From assembly GCA_963833955.1 (NCBI GenBank), contig CAWHZY010000021.1:1-64000 (forward strand): 64,000 nucleotides of DNA, read 5' to 3'. Under the pieces are notes generated by a model. That model saw only the letters and a program-made list of their open reading frames with translations, did no database searches and was not told where the DNA came from. Both the position numbers and the translations under genes were made by a program. Below are positions 54,952 to 63,838 of this stretch, piece after piece (position 1 is the first letter of the stretch; every line of letters begins with the position of its first letter). Source of the stretch: Roseiarcus sp963833955 (GTDB lineage: Bacteria; Pseudomonadota; Alphaproteobacteria; Rhizobiales; Beijerinckiaceae).

Positions 54952-56082
54952 TCAGAAGTCGAACTTGGTGACGTTGTCCTTGTTGAAGATGAAGGGCGCC
55001 CCGAGCAGGATTTCGCTGCCGTTCACGACATTGAGCTTGCCGAGCTTGCCCGCTTCGACCGAGGTCGAGCCGGGCTTGAGCTTGCCGTCGACGACCGCGC
55101 GCATGACGTAGGTCGCGGCATAGCCGAGATCGACCGGGTTCCACAGGACCACCGACTTGACGCAGCCGGCGTTGACATAGGGCTTCATCGCGTTCGGAGT
55201 CGCGAGGCCGACGACGGCGATCTTGCCGCATTGGCCAGCCTTGGTCACGGCTTCGGCGGAAGCCGGCGTCGCCACCGAAGTCATGCCGAACAGGCCTTTC
55301 AGCTTGTCGCCATATTTGTTGATGAGGGTCGTCGCCTGGTTGAAGGACAGATTGTTGTCCTCCTGCGCCTCGACCGTCTCGAGCCAGGTCATTTTCGGAT
55401 GGCATTTTTCGGCATAGGCCTGCATCTCGGCGATCCAGCGGGCCTGGTTGGGCGTCGTGAATGTCGACGTGACAATGGCGAAACTGCCGTCCTCGCCGAT
55501 CTCCTTCGCCATCGAGTCCATCATGGACTTGCCGATGCCGTTGAACTCAGCCTGGTTGACGAACCATTCGCGCGCGTCGGGCGTCGAGTTGGCGTCGTAG
55601 CCGACGACGTGGATGCCCTTCGACAACGCTTTCTTGAGGACCGGCGCGATGGCGACCGGATCATTGGCGGCGAACAGCACGCCATCGACGCCCCGGGTGA
55701 TGTAATTGTCGATGAACTTGATCTGCTCATCGATCTTGGCTTCGGTCGGCCCGTCGGTCGTCACCTTGACGTTGCCGAGCTCCTTGGCCGCGTCCTGCAT
55801 GCCTTTGGAGGTCGCGTTGAAATAGCCGATGCCGATCAGCTTCGGCACGTCGACGATGGTGATCTCCTTGCCCGCCTTGTCGGGCGGATTGGTCGGCTGG
55901 CCGCCGTCATAGGGCTTTGCCGCGGCCGGCGCCGCCGCTCCGCTCGCGTCGCAAGCGAGCGGGCTGGTCGGAAGATCGTCGGCGCCGTCCCATTTGCTTG
56001 CGGCGTTCGCGCCGCCAGCAGCGAACGACAGGGCGAACATCGCCGCCGCCGTGGTGGTCAGTAGATTCGCTTTCATATCCAT
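54952..56082 (-). CDS. rhaS: Rhamnose ABC transporter substrate-binding protein RhaS
   Basis: This 376-residue periplasmic binding protein has a signal peptide (LLTTTAAAMFALSFAAGGAN) and a type I sugar-binding fold. Motifs are GKEITIVDVPKLIGIGYFNA, NYITRGVDGVLFAANDPVAI, HVVGYDANSTPDAREWFVNQ and LFGMTSVATPASAEAVTKAG. It ends LGAPFIFNKDNVTKFDF, typical of rhamnose-type proteins of CUT2 transporters. It is downstream of rhaT-P-Q in one transcript (50 bp after rhaQ). The order matches the Rhizobium rha locus except that rhaS comes last. Confidence 0.87.
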   Translation of the reverse strand: MDMKANLLTTTAAAMFALSFAAGGANAASKWDGADDLPTSPLACDASGAAAPAAAKPYDGGQPTNPPDKAGKEITIVDVPKLIGIGYFNATSKGMQDAAKELGNVKVTTDGPTEAKIDEQIKFIDNYITRGVDGVLFAANDPVAIAPVLKKALSKGIHVVGYDANSTPDAREWFVNQAEFNGIGKSMMDSMAKEIGEDGSFAIVTSTFTTPNQARWIAEMQAYAEKCHPKMTWLETVEAQEDNNLSFNQATTLINKYGDKLKGLFGMTSVATPASAEAVTKAGQCGKIAVVGLATPNAMKPYVNAGCVKSVVLWNPVDLGYAATYVMRAVVDGKLKPGSTSVEAGKLGKLNVVNGSEILLGAPFIFNKDNVTKFDF

Positions 56083-56132
56083 TCCTCCCTAGATGCCGCT
56101 TGCCAGCGGCGTTGGTCTTCCCAATGCGGCGC

Positions 56133-57113
56133 TCAGTCGCGGCGCCGCTGAAGTGAACTCGCGATCAAAACCGAGAGAATGAGCGCGATCCCGATAACGA
56201 CGATTGTCGCGTCCCCCTTGACGCCCGTCAACGCCAGCCCATTCTTGAGGAGCTGGATCATCACGAGGCCGATCACGGTGCCCCAGATCGTGCCGGAGCC
56301 GCCGAAAATGCTGGTTCCTCCCAGCACCACCGCGGCGATCACGTCGAGCTCATAGCCGATCCCCATATCCATCCGCGTGGTCGTCACCCGCGAAACCAGA
56401 ACCCAGGCGGCGAGGCCCGAGGCAAAGCCGGACAGCGTGTAGACGATGAGTTTCACTCGATCGACCGACAGAGCCGAAAACCGCGCCGCCGTTTCATTCG
56501 CGCCGATCGCGTAGAGCGCGCGGCCGAAAGTCGTGCGATCGAGCACGATTCCCGCGATGACGATCAGAACGAGCAGGAGGAGAAGTTGCGTCGGCACGCC
56601 GAACACGTCCCCCTGGCCGAGAAAATAGAACCATTCCGGATAGCCGCGCACCGAATGCGCCTGACTTATGCCCTCGGCGAGACCCCGATAAAGCGCGAGC
56701 GTCGCGATCGTCATGATGAGCGGGGGCACTCTCACCCGTGTGATGACAAGACCATTGATGAAGCCGGCGAGAGCGCCGACGAAGAGCGAGAAGACGATCG
56801 CCAGTGGCAGCGGAAAACCGAAGGTTTTCCACGAATAGCCGAGCATGATCGCGCACAGGCCGACGATCGCGCCGACCGAAAGGTCGATGCCGCCGGTGAT
56901 GATGACGAAAGTCATCGGCAGCGCGATCAGGCCGATCTCGGTCATGAGCCGGCCCTGGTTCAGAAGGTTGTCCAGGGTCAGAAAGCGGTCGTTCAAGAGA
57001 CCGAGGCCGAAGAGCGCGATCAGGAGGATGATCGCGAGCAGCGTCTCGTGGCGCTTGAGCCAGCGAGGCACGCGAAACGTCTTGGCTTCGATCGCTAGGC
57101 TCATCGCTTCCAC
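56133..57113 (-). CDS. rhaQ: Rhamnose ABC transporter permease RhaQ
   Basis: This 326-residue BPD_transp_2 permease has 8-10 membrane segments. Conserved segments are GLIALPMTFVIITGGIDLSV, RVRVPPLIMTIATLALYRGL, YAIGANETAARFSALSV and VIAAVVLGGTSIFGGSGTIW. The start overlaps the end of rhaP by 13 bp, implying translational coupling. It pairs with RhaP to form the channel. Confidence 0.88.
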   Translation of the reverse strand: MEAMSLAIEAKTFRVPRWLKRHETLLAIILLIALFGLGLLNDRFLTLDNLLNQGRLMTEIGLIALPMTFVIITGGIDLSVGAIVGLCAIMLGYSWKTFGFPLPLAIVFSLFVGALAGFINGLVITRVRVPPLIMTIATLALYRGLAEGISQAHSVRGYPEWFYFLGQGDVFGVPTQLLLLLVLIVIAGIVLDRTTFGRALYAIGANETAARFSALSVDRVKLIVYTLSGFASGLAAWVLVSRVTTTRMDMGIGYELDVIAAVVLGGTSIFGGSGTIWGTVIGLVMIQLLKNGLALTGVKGDATIVVIGIALILSVLIASSLQRRRD

Positions 57114-58096
57114 CCTTGCGCGGCGCGGCGCTGGCGACGCAGGATGTCGGCAATGACGGTTGCGAGAATGAGCCCGCCGCGCAAGGCGTCCGTCCAGTAG
57201 GGGGACACGTTGATGAACACGAGCGCGCTCGTGATCTCGGCGATGAGAATAGCGGCCAATGTCGAGCCGACTGCCGTGCCAACGCCGCCGAGGATGCTGA
57301 CGCCGCCGACGACCGCGGCGGTGATGATGGTCAGTTCGAGGCCTTGCGGGGTCGTCGACTGGATGACGCGGAGCTGCGTCGCATAGACGAGCGAAGCAAG
57401 GCCGGCGAAGAGCCCATGCAGCGCAAACACCATGAGCACGGTACGCTGCGGATTGACCCCGCAGAGGCGCGCGGCCTCAGGGTTTCCGCCCGTCGCGTAG
57501 ATCGCACGGCCCGTCGGCGAATTGCGCATCCAGAGCGCCGCCAGCACAGTGGCGAGCACCATGATGACGACGGGCGTAGGCACGCCGAACAGGGAGAGAT
57601 CGGCGAGATGGAAGTTCTGCGGCAGGTCGGTGATCCATTTCCCGCCGGTGACGCTGATGAGGCCGCCTTTAAGGATCGACAGCATGCCGAGCGTGACGAC
57701 GATCGCCGGGATTCGGAGATAAGCGATGATCGCGCCCTGCGCCGCCATCACGGCGACGCCGATGACCAGCGGCGCGAGCCAGGTCACGATGATCGGCGCG
57801 CCCGCGACGGCGAGTGAACCGCTGACCGTCGCCAAAACGCCGATGAGGGCGCCGACGGAAATATCGATGTTGCCGGAGATGATGACCATCGACATGCCGA
57901 CAGCGGCGATCGCGATATAAGCGTTGCCGAGCAGGATGTCTGAAAGATTGCGCGTGGCGAGGAAGCGTGGATTGATGAAGCCGACCACCACGGCAAGCGC
58001 GACGATCGCGACGGCAAGCAGAAGCTCCTGGCCAGCTAGGCGGCGAAACAGGCCGCTTCGGGAGTTTGCCGAAGTGGCGATCGCGGTCGCGGTCAC
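57101..58096 (-). CDS. rhaP: Rhamnose ABC transporter permease RhaP
   Basis: This 331-residue permease starts at GTG 58096, overlapping the rhaT stop by 4 bp. Key segments are NAYIAIAAVGMSMVIISGNI and DISVGALIGVLAT, IPAIVVTLGMLSILKGGLIS, YATGGNPEAARLCGVNPQRT and GGVSILGGVGTAVGSTLAA. The GYxxxNPEAARL-type loop contacts the ATPase. Intact and coupled to both neighbours. Confidence 0.88.
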   Translation of the reverse strand: MTATAIATSANSRSGLFRRLAGQELLLAVAIVALAVVVGFINPRFLATRNLSDILLGNAYIAIAAVGMSMVIISGNIDISVGALIGVLATVSGSLAVAGAPIIVTWLAPLVIGVAVMAAQGAIIAYLRIPAIVVTLGMLSILKGGLISVTGGKWITDLPQNFHLADLSLFGVPTPVVIMVLATVLAALWMRNSPTGRAIYATGGNPEAARLCGVNPQRTVLMVFALHGLFAGLASLVYATQLRVIQSTTPQGLELTIITAAVVGGVSILGGVGTAVGSTLAAILIAEITSALVFINVSPYWTDALRGGLILATVIADILRRQRRAAQGWKR

Positions 58097-59646
58097 GCCG
58101 CTCTCTCCGCGCCCGACGTCCCGCCCATCATCGCGGCGCCCACGGCCTCGGACGTCGCGTCCGCGCGATCGAACTCAGCCACGAGCCGGCCCTCGCGCAT
58201 CACGAGCACGCGGTCGCTCATGCCCAGCACTTCGGGCAGTTCGCTTGAAATCATCAGGATCGCGACACCTTCGCCGGCGAGCTGGCTCATCAGCCGATGA
58301 ATCTCGGCCTTGGCGCCGACGTCGATGCCCCGCGTCGGCTCATCCAGGATCAGGAACTTCGGATTGTTGGCGAGCCATTTGCCAAGCACGATCTTTTGTT
58401 GATTGCCGCCGGAGAGGCGGCCAGCGATCTCGTCGACCGAGCTTGTCTTGACGCTGAAACGCGCAACGCCCTCAAGCGCCATCCGCCGCTCCGCGGCGCG
58501 GTCGATGAATCCGCTGCGAGACAGGGATCCAAGCGCCGCAAGCGAGAAATTGTGCAGGACGCTCATGCCTCGAACCAAGCCCTGCGTGGCGCGATCTTCC
58601 GGCACGTAGGCGACGCCGTTTGCGCGTGCAGTTTCGGGCGAGTCGATTCGGACGCTTTGGCCGTTGAGCCGGATCTCGCCGGATTCGCTCGGCGTCATGC
58701 CGAACAACGTCTGCGCCAGTTCGCTGCGTCCCGACCCCACGAGCCCCGCAAGGCCGACGATCTCGCCCGCGCGAACGGTGAGGCTGACGCCCTTGGTGAG
58801 CGGCCGGCGCACGAGATCGCGCGCTTCGAGGATCGGCGCGCCGATCGGCGCCACGGTTTTCGGGAAGAGGCTCTCGAGCCGCCGCCCGACCATCATTTGC
58901 ACGAGTTCGCCGACGTTGGTGTCGGCGACGTCGCGCGAACCGACACAAGCGCCGTCGCGCAGCACCGTGACGCGATCGGCGATTGCAAAGATTTCGTCAA
59001 GACGGTGACTGATATAGACGATGCCGACGCCGCGCTGCTTCAGGCGGCGGACGACGTCGAACAAACGCGTCACGTCGCTTTCCGTCAGCGCCGCGGTCGG
59101 CTCGTCCATGATGAGGATGCGGGCGTCATGCGACAAAGCGCGCAAGATCTCGACGCGTTGACGGTTTCCGACCGTGAGTACGCCGACGATTTGGTCAGGA
59201 GAGAGATCATCGATTTCGAGTGAGTTGAGGAGCCGCGCGGCTTCGGCGCGCATCGCCCGCCAATCGATGCGACCGGCGCCGGCCAAAGGCGCATGGCCGA
59301 GAAAGATATTTTCCGCGACGCTGAGCTCGGGAAACAGCAGCAGCTCCTGATAGATCGTTGCGACACCCGCGCGCCGCGCGTCGTCGGGCGAAGAGAAATC
59401 GACCTGCGTCCCGTTGACGAGAATGGAGCCAAGGTCCGGCTGATAGACGCCGGAGACAATCTTGATCAGGGTCGATTTGCCGGCACCGTTCTCGCCGAGC
59501 AACGCATGGACCTCACCCGGACGCACATCGAACGACACGCCCGAGAGCGCACGAACGCCGGGAAACGTCTTCTGGATATTGCGGACCTCGAGCAGCGGAG
59601 TCGCGGCTCGGTCGGGCGGAGCGGCGGCCTCCTGCTCCGTGCTCAC
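58093..59646 (-). CDS. rhaT: Rhamnose ABC transporter ATPase RhaT
   Basis: This 517-residue two-domain ATPase of the CUT2 class energises uptake. Domain 1 has Walker A HALLGENGAGKSTLIKIVSG, signature-like LTVGNRQRVEI and Walker B ILIMDEPTAALTESDV. Domain 2 has the degenerate loop GLAGLVGSGRSELAQTLFG, signature RLSGGNQQKIVLGKWL and LILDEPTRGIDVGAKAEIHR. Start GTG 59646 overlaps the stop of the regulator stub (GTGA). First complete gene of the minus-strand rha transcript. Confidence 0.9.
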   Translation of the reverse strand: MSTEQEAAAPPDRAATPLLEVRNIQKTFPGVRALSGVSFDVRPGEVHALLGENGAGKSTLIKIVSGVYQPDLGSILVNGTQVDFSSPDDARRAGVATIYQELLLFPELSVAENIFLGHAPLAGAGRIDWRAMRAEAARLLNSLEIDDLSPDQIVGVLTVGNRQRVEILRALSHDARILIMDEPTAALTESDVTRLFDVVRRLKQRGVGIVYISHRLDEIFAIADRVTVLRDGACVGSRDVADTNVGELVQMMVGRRLESLFPKTVAPIGAPILEARDLVRRPLTKGVSLTVRAGEIVGLAGLVGSGRSELAQTLFGMTPSESGEIRLNGQSVRIDSPETARANGVAYVPEDRATQGLVRGMSVLHNFSLAALGSLSRSGFIDRAAERRMALEGVARFSVKTSSVDEIAGRLSGGNQQKIVLGKWLANNPKFLILDEPTRGIDVGAKAEIHRLMSQLAGEGVAILMISSELPEVLGMSDRVLVMREGRLVAEFDRADATSEAVGAAMMGGTSGAERAA

Positions 59647-59753
59647 GCCGCCTCCGTACCGACGGACGCGCCGGCCGCCGCCGCGAGGTCGGCAAGGGAG
59701 CCTTGCGCGGCGAGGAGATTGCGGAGGATCTCGACGCGCCGTCGCTCGCGCAT
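59643..59753 (-). pseudogene. rhaR: Stub of a DeoR-family regulator (RhaR remnant)
   Basis: ATG 59753 encodes only MRERRRVEILRNLLAAQGSL and ADLAAAAGASVGTEAA before a stop that overlaps rhaT. This is the beginning of a DeoR-type helix-turn-helix. A normal protein would be about 260 residues with a sugar-phosphate-binding domain. An internal deletion seems to have joined the HTH start to the last codons, keeping the coupling to rhaT. The operon may now lack its repressor, or the stub may be just a leader. Confidence 0.65.
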
Positions 59754-59932
59754 AACCTTGTCGTTCCCCCGATATTGGTCGTTGCTGCTTTCAGTGCCAC
59801 GCGCCTCCAGGGCTGTCAATCGAGCGCGGTCAACGCGCTTACGAGGTCGCGCAATCGCGCAGAAACGTTGACGCTCTGCGAGCACTTGCCTATGGAGGGT
59901 GAAATCGCACCGCATTGAGAGGAAGGGCCCCC

Positions 59933-62038
59933 ATGAGCGGCGATCAAGTTCGTTTCGACGCTCCATTGCCCGATCTCTGGGACGACGAGCATGCGGCTTC
60001 CCTCGATGAGCCGGGCCTTCTGCTCTACCGGTCGAACCTGCTTGGCAGCGACCTCCGCATCACCAATTTCGGCGGCGGCAACACGTCCGCCAAGCTGCCC
60101 GCAACCGATCCTCTGACGGGCGCTCCAACTGAGGTCTTGTGGGTCAAAGGCTCGGGCGGCGACATCGGCTCGATGAAGCTCGACGGCTTCTCGACGCTCT
60201 ACATGGACAAGCTCTTGAGCCTCAAATCGATCCATCGCGGCCTCGCGCACGAGGACGAAATGGTCGCGCTCTACAATCACTGCACATTCAACCTCAATCC
60301 GCGCGCAACCTCGATCGACACAACGCTGCACGGCTTCGTTCCGCATCGCCATGTCGATCACGTCCATGCGGACGCGGTCATTGCGATCGCGGCGAGCGAA
60401 AGCGCCGAAGCGTTGACGAAAGAGATCTACGGCGGCGAGCTCGGCTTTTTGCCCTGGCAGCGGCCAGGCTTTGATCTGGGCTTGAAGCTCGGCGCGATGG
60501 CCGAGGCCAATCCTAAGATGAAGGGCGTGGTGCTCGGCGGCCACGGGCTGTTCACCTGGGCCCCGACTTCGAAGGAATGCTATCGGCTCACGCTGGAGAT
60601 CATCAACAAGGCCGCGCGTTGGCTCGGCGAAAAGACGAAAGGCGCAGCCTTCGGCGGATCGCGCGTCGAGGCGCTGGCGCGGGCCGACCGGCGCAATGTT
60701 GCGGCGAAGCTCCTGCCCGCCATTCGCAAGCATATTTCCGCAAGCGAGCGCAAGATTGGCCACTTCACGGATGCGCCAGCGGTGCTGGAGTTCGTCAATT
60801 CTAAAGACCTGAAGTCGCTGGCCGCGCTTGGGACGTCCTGCCCGGACCATTTCCTGCGCACGAAGATCCGTCCGCTTGTGCTGCCTTACGACCCGACCTC
60901 CCGCAATCTCGATGCGACGCTCGCGTCGCTGGACGAGACCCTCGCCCACTACCGCGCGGACTATGCAGCCTATTATGAGCGCTGCAAACATCCGAACTCG
61001 CCGGCGATGCGCGACCCCAACGCGGTCGTCTATCTCGTCCCCGGAATCGGCATGCTGTCGTTCGCCAAAGACAAATCGACGGCGCGCATTGCTTCGGAGT
61101 TTTACCTCAACGCGATCAACGTGATGCGCGGCTCGACGAGCGTCGGCAAGTACGTGGGCCTTTCGGAGCAGGAAGCGTTCAATATCGAATATTGGCTGTT
61201 GGAAGAGGCCAAGCTTCAGCGCATGCCGAAGCCGAAATCGCTCGCGGGGCGCGTCGCGCTGGTGACCGGGGGCGCCGGGGGCATTGGGCAGGCGATCGCG
61301 GCTCGGCTCATGGACGAAGGCGCCTGCGTCGTGCTCGCCGACATCGACGCCCAGAGCCTGGACGCGGCCATCGCCGACTTCGGCAAAAAGTTCGGCAAGG
61401 ATGTGGTCAGCGGCGTCCATGTCGACGTGACGAACGAGAGCAAGGTCGAAGCGGCGTTTCACGAAACGGTCCTCGCCTTCGGCGGCCTGGACATTCTTGT
61501 CGCCAACGCCGGCATCGCCTCCGCGGCTCAATTCGAAGACACTTCGCTCGAGCTTTGGAACCGCAATATCGCGATCCTCGCGACCGGATATTTCCTGTCC
61601 GCGCGCGGCGGCTATCGGATCATGAAGGATCAGGGCCTCGGCGGCAGCATCGTCTTCATCGCGTCGAAGAACGCGCTCGCCGCTTCGCCCGGCGCGTCGG
61701 CCTATTGCACGGCGAAAGCGGCCGAAGTGCATCTCGCGCGCTGCATAGCGCTCGAAGGGGCGCCGTTGGGCATCCGCGCCAACACGGTCAATCCGGACGC
61801 CGTGCTGCGCGGCTCGAAGATCTGGCAGGGCGAATGGCGGACGCAACGGGCCGCGTCAAACAAGGTGAGCGAAAACGAACTCGAAGAGGTCTACCGCCAG
61901 CGTTCGCTGCTGAAACGATCCGTCTATCCCGAGGACATCGCCGAAGCGGTCTATTATTTCGCCTCTGACCTGTCCTCGAAGAGCACGGGCAATATCCTCA
62001 ACGTCGACGCCGGCAACGCGGTCAGCTTCACACGCTGA
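59933..62038 (+). CDS. rhaD: Bifunctional rhamnulose-1-phosphate aldolase / short-chain dehydrogenase RhaD
   Basis: This enzyme cleaves rhamnulose-1-phosphate to dihydroxyacetone phosphate and lactaldehyde and then oxidises or reduces the lactaldehyde. Start ATG 59933 has GAGAGGAAGGG upstream and gives 701 residues. The N-terminal class II aldolase/adducin half contains NFGGGNTSAKLPATDP and the zinc region HRHVDHVHADAVIAIAASES. The C-terminal dehydrogenase half starts near residue 438, with the cofactor loop VALVTGGAGGIGQAIAARL and the catalytic SYK-like set (ASKNALA, SAYCTAKAAEVHLAR). It is divergent from the rha transport operon. The gene is intact. Confidence 0.93.
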   Translation: MSGDQVRFDAPLPDLWDDEHAASLDEPGLLLYRSNLLGSDLRITNFGGGNTSAKLPATDPLTGAPTEVLWVKGSGGDIGSMKLDGFSTLYMDKLLSLKSIHRGLAHEDEMVALYNHCTFNLNPRATSIDTTLHGFVPHRHVDHVHADAVIAIAASESAEALTKEIYGGELGFLPWQRPGFDLGLKLGAMAEANPKMKGVVLGGHGLFTWAPTSKECYRLTLEIINKAARWLGEKTKGAAFGGSRVEALARADRRNVAAKLLPAIRKHISASERKIGHFTDAPAVLEFVNSKDLKSLAALGTSCPDHFLRTKIRPLVLPYDPTSRNLDATLASLDETLAHYRADYAAYYERCKHPNSPAMRDPNAVVYLVPGIGMLSFAKDKSTARIASEFYLNAINVMRGSTSVGKYVGLSEQEAFNIEYWLLEEAKLQRMPKPKSLAGRVALVTGGAGGIGQAIAARLMDEGACVVLADIDAQSLDAAIADFGKKFGKDVVSGVHVDVTNESKVEAAFHETVLAFGGLDILVANAGIASAAQFEDTSLELWNRNIAILATGYFLSARGGYRIMKDQGLGGSIVFIASKNALAASPGASAYCTAKAAEVHLARCIALEGAPLGIRANTVNPDAVLRGSKIWQGEWRTQRAASNKVSENELEEVYRQRSLLKRSVYPEDIAEAVYYFASDLSSKSTGNILNVDAGNAVSFTR

Positions 62039-62079
62039 GGCCAAGCGCTCGTCTGCGCTCCTGGCGGAAGAACGATGAG

Positions 62080-62118
62080 TTAAGTCCGCGCTCCAACCTG
62101 TGCGGCGCGCGGACTTAA
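62080..62118. repeat. Perfect 12-bp inverted repeat after rhaD
   Basis: TTAAGTCCGCGC at 62080-62091 and GCGCGGACTTAA at 62107-62118 with a 15-nt loop, between convergent rhaD and the next gene. There is no T-run; it may work as a bidirectional terminator. Confidence 0.6.
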
Positions 62119-62134
62119 GCCGTGTGGACGCCAG

Positions 62135-62572
62135 CTATTCCGCTGGCGTGGCCGACGGAAGCGCGTCGGCGGGGATCGTGACCGGGTCTGCCTGCCGGCG
62201 GAAGCGCCGCCAAGCCATGCGGATGTCGCGGAACAACCTCATCCAGGCGTTCGGTTCGGCGAAGTGCGACGCGAACTCCCGGTTCGTCTCCAGAGGCAGC
62301 CAGTAATCCTGCCTCCAGACCTTGAACATCGAATGCAGTTCGTCCGCCTGCTCGGGTTTGATGGCGAGAGTCGCACAGCCACAAAGTGCGTCGATCGTCA
62401 CGCGTCCTTTCCGGTCGAACTGGAAGCGATGGCGGCTCGGAGCATGGTTGAGCCAGCCGTGAGCGTATTCGAAATCGGCGGGCTGAAACCGAAGCGCGGA
62501 GATCATCGGCGCGACGTCCAGATGGCGAAGCGACTGACCCGGCGCCAGTGTGTATTCCATGTTTGGCATCAT
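62135..62572 (-). CDS. Conserved hypothetical protein
   Basis: 145 residues from ATG 62572, preceded by AGGGAGA. Sequence: EYTLAPGQSLRHLDVAPMIS, FQPADFEYAHGWLNHAPSRH, CGCATLAIKPEQADELHSMF, FKVWRQDYWLPLETNREFAS and the basic ending WMRLFRDIRMAWRRFRRQ. Similar short proteins occur in Rhizobiales, but no function is known. Soluble, no signal peptide. Confidence 0.7.
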   Translation of the reverse strand: MMPNMEYTLAPGQSLRHLDVAPMISALRFQPADFEYAHGWLNHAPSRHRFQFDRKGRVTIDALCGCATLAIKPEQADELHSMFKVWRQDYWLPLETNREFASHFAEPNAWMRLFRDIRMAWRRFRRQADPVTIPADALPSATPAE

Positions 62573-62587
62573 AGTCTCCCTAACCAA

Positions 62588-62901
62588 GGAGCCCCGTAGC
62601 CCTCAACGTTTTCGGCGAGCAGCGCGTTTCCGCGCCGCATGCCGGCATGGACGCATTTTTCTCTTGGACGCGAACCGCAGCAATGCGTGATGCGAAGCAC
62701 GGCAAGGACGGCGCGCGCTGGTTACGCTATGCTCAGACTAACGCCGTTTGACGCCGGGCTGCAATCGTTTCCTTGGCAGCCCAACTGTCCCGCCAATCAC
62801 AAATTGGCGCGCGGCGATCTGGCGTGTCGGCAAGCTTTGCGGCGTTGTGATCAGGCCGGCCCGATCGAGGCGGCCCGATGGCCCCAGCACACTTGAAATC
62901 C
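62588..62901. other. Intergenic region between divergent genes
   Basis: About 310 bp without a recognised gene between the hypothetical protein and the MarR-GNAT gene; promoters in both directions are expected. Confidence 0.5.
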
Positions 62902-62908
62902 AGATATA

Positions 62909-62924
62909 TCTGACTAGAGTCAGA
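62909..62924. promoter_or_regulatory. Palindromic operator of the MarR-GNAT gene
   Basis: TCTGACTAGAGTCAGA is a palindrome with 7-bp arms and a 2-nt centre, ending 2 bp before the ATG at 62927. It is preceded by the self-complementary AGATATATCT (62902-62911). This is the position expected for autoregulation by a MarR-type protein. Confidence 0.55.
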
Positions 62925-62926
62925 GA

Positions 62927-63808
62927 ATGGACGAGAGCCAGCTGCAGAGCGTTCGCCGCTTCAATCGGCTTGTGACTCAGCGCGTCGGCGCGCTCGAAGT
63001 CGATTACCTGCGGCGGGGCCGCCCTTTGGCGGAGGCGCGGCTCCTTTTCGAGATCGGCGCCGATGGGGCCGACGTCCGGGCGCTCCGCAGCAAGCTTGGG
63101 CTTGATTCGGGCTATCTCAGCCGTCTGCTGCAGTCCCTGAGCGCGCAAGAATTGATCGCGATCGCGAAGGGAGAAGAGGATGGTCGCCGCCGCCGCGTGA
63201 GCCTGACCCGCAAAGGGAGCGCCGAGCGTGCGGCCTATGAGAGGCTCTCGGACAATCTCGCGGAATCGATGCTGGACCCCCTCGACAGCTCTCAGCAGAA
63301 CCGTTTGCTGGCGGCGATGGGCGAAGTTGAGCGACTGATCCGAGCCGCCTCGGTCAAGGTTGCTGCCGAAGCTCCGGACACCGCCGACGCGCGCCTCTGC
63401 CTCAGCACATACTTCAGCGAGCTCGCGGCGCGTTTCGAGACCGGCTTTGACGCCGGCGCAGATGATTCCGCGCGCGTCGAGGACATGGCGCCTCCGTCCG
63501 GTCTTTTTGTGATCGCGCGGCTCGATGGCGACGCGGTCGGATGTGGCGGGTTCAAACGCGTCGATAAGGCGACGGGAGAAATCAAGCGGGTCTGGACCGC
63601 CCCGTCCGCCCGGGGATTAGGCGTTGCGCGGCGGATGTTGCGGGCGCTCGAAGCCGCCGCCCGCGAAGCGGGCGTGAAGACGCTGCGCCTCGACACCAAC
63701 CGGGCGCTGACCGAAGCGCACGCGCTTTACCGGAGCGAAGGTTATCGGGAAATCGCCCGGTTCAACGACAATTCCTACGCCCATCATTGGTTCGAGAAGC
63801 GGCTCTAG
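62927..63808 (+). CDS. MarR-type HTH / GNAT acetyltransferase fusion
   Basis: This 293-residue two-domain protein starts with a MarR winged helix (residues about 5-140: LLFEIGADGADVRALRSKLG, LDSGYLSRLLQSLSAQELIA and EEDGRRRRVSLTRKGSAERA). A GNAT domain follows (about 150-293), with acetyl-CoA-binding TGEIKRVWTAPSARGLGVAR and the C-terminal AHALYRSEGYREIARFNDN. Such fusions are common in Rhizobiales and probably both regulate and acetylate, but substrates are unknown. The palindrome immediately upstream suggests autoregulation. Confidence 0.88.
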   Translation: MDESQLQSVRRFNRLVTQRVGALEVDYLRRGRPLAEARLLFEIGADGADVRALRSKLGLDSGYLSRLLQSLSAQELIAIAKGEEDGRRRRVSLTRKGSAERAAYERLSDNLAESMLDPLDSSQQNRLLAAMGEVERLIRAASVKVAAEAPDTADARLCLSTYFSELAARFETGFDAGADDSARVEDMAPPSGLFVIARLDGDAVGCGGFKRVDKATGEIKRVWTAPSARGLGVARRMLRALEAAAREAGVKTLRLDTNRALTEAHALYRSEGYREIARFNDNSYAHHWFEKRL

Positions 63809-63838
63809 GCCTTCGGTCACGCCGCCAATCGTCGGAGC

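Noticed and set aside
55231..56064. 277-codon plus-strand frame opposite rhaS
   Set aside because: Antisense shadow of the binding-protein gene.
59816..61846. 676-codon open frame on the minus strand opposite rhaD
   Set aside because: It is the antisense shadow of a GC-rich gene; it has Arg/Asp/His-rich composition and no family motif, while the plus strand has a complete recognised enzyme.
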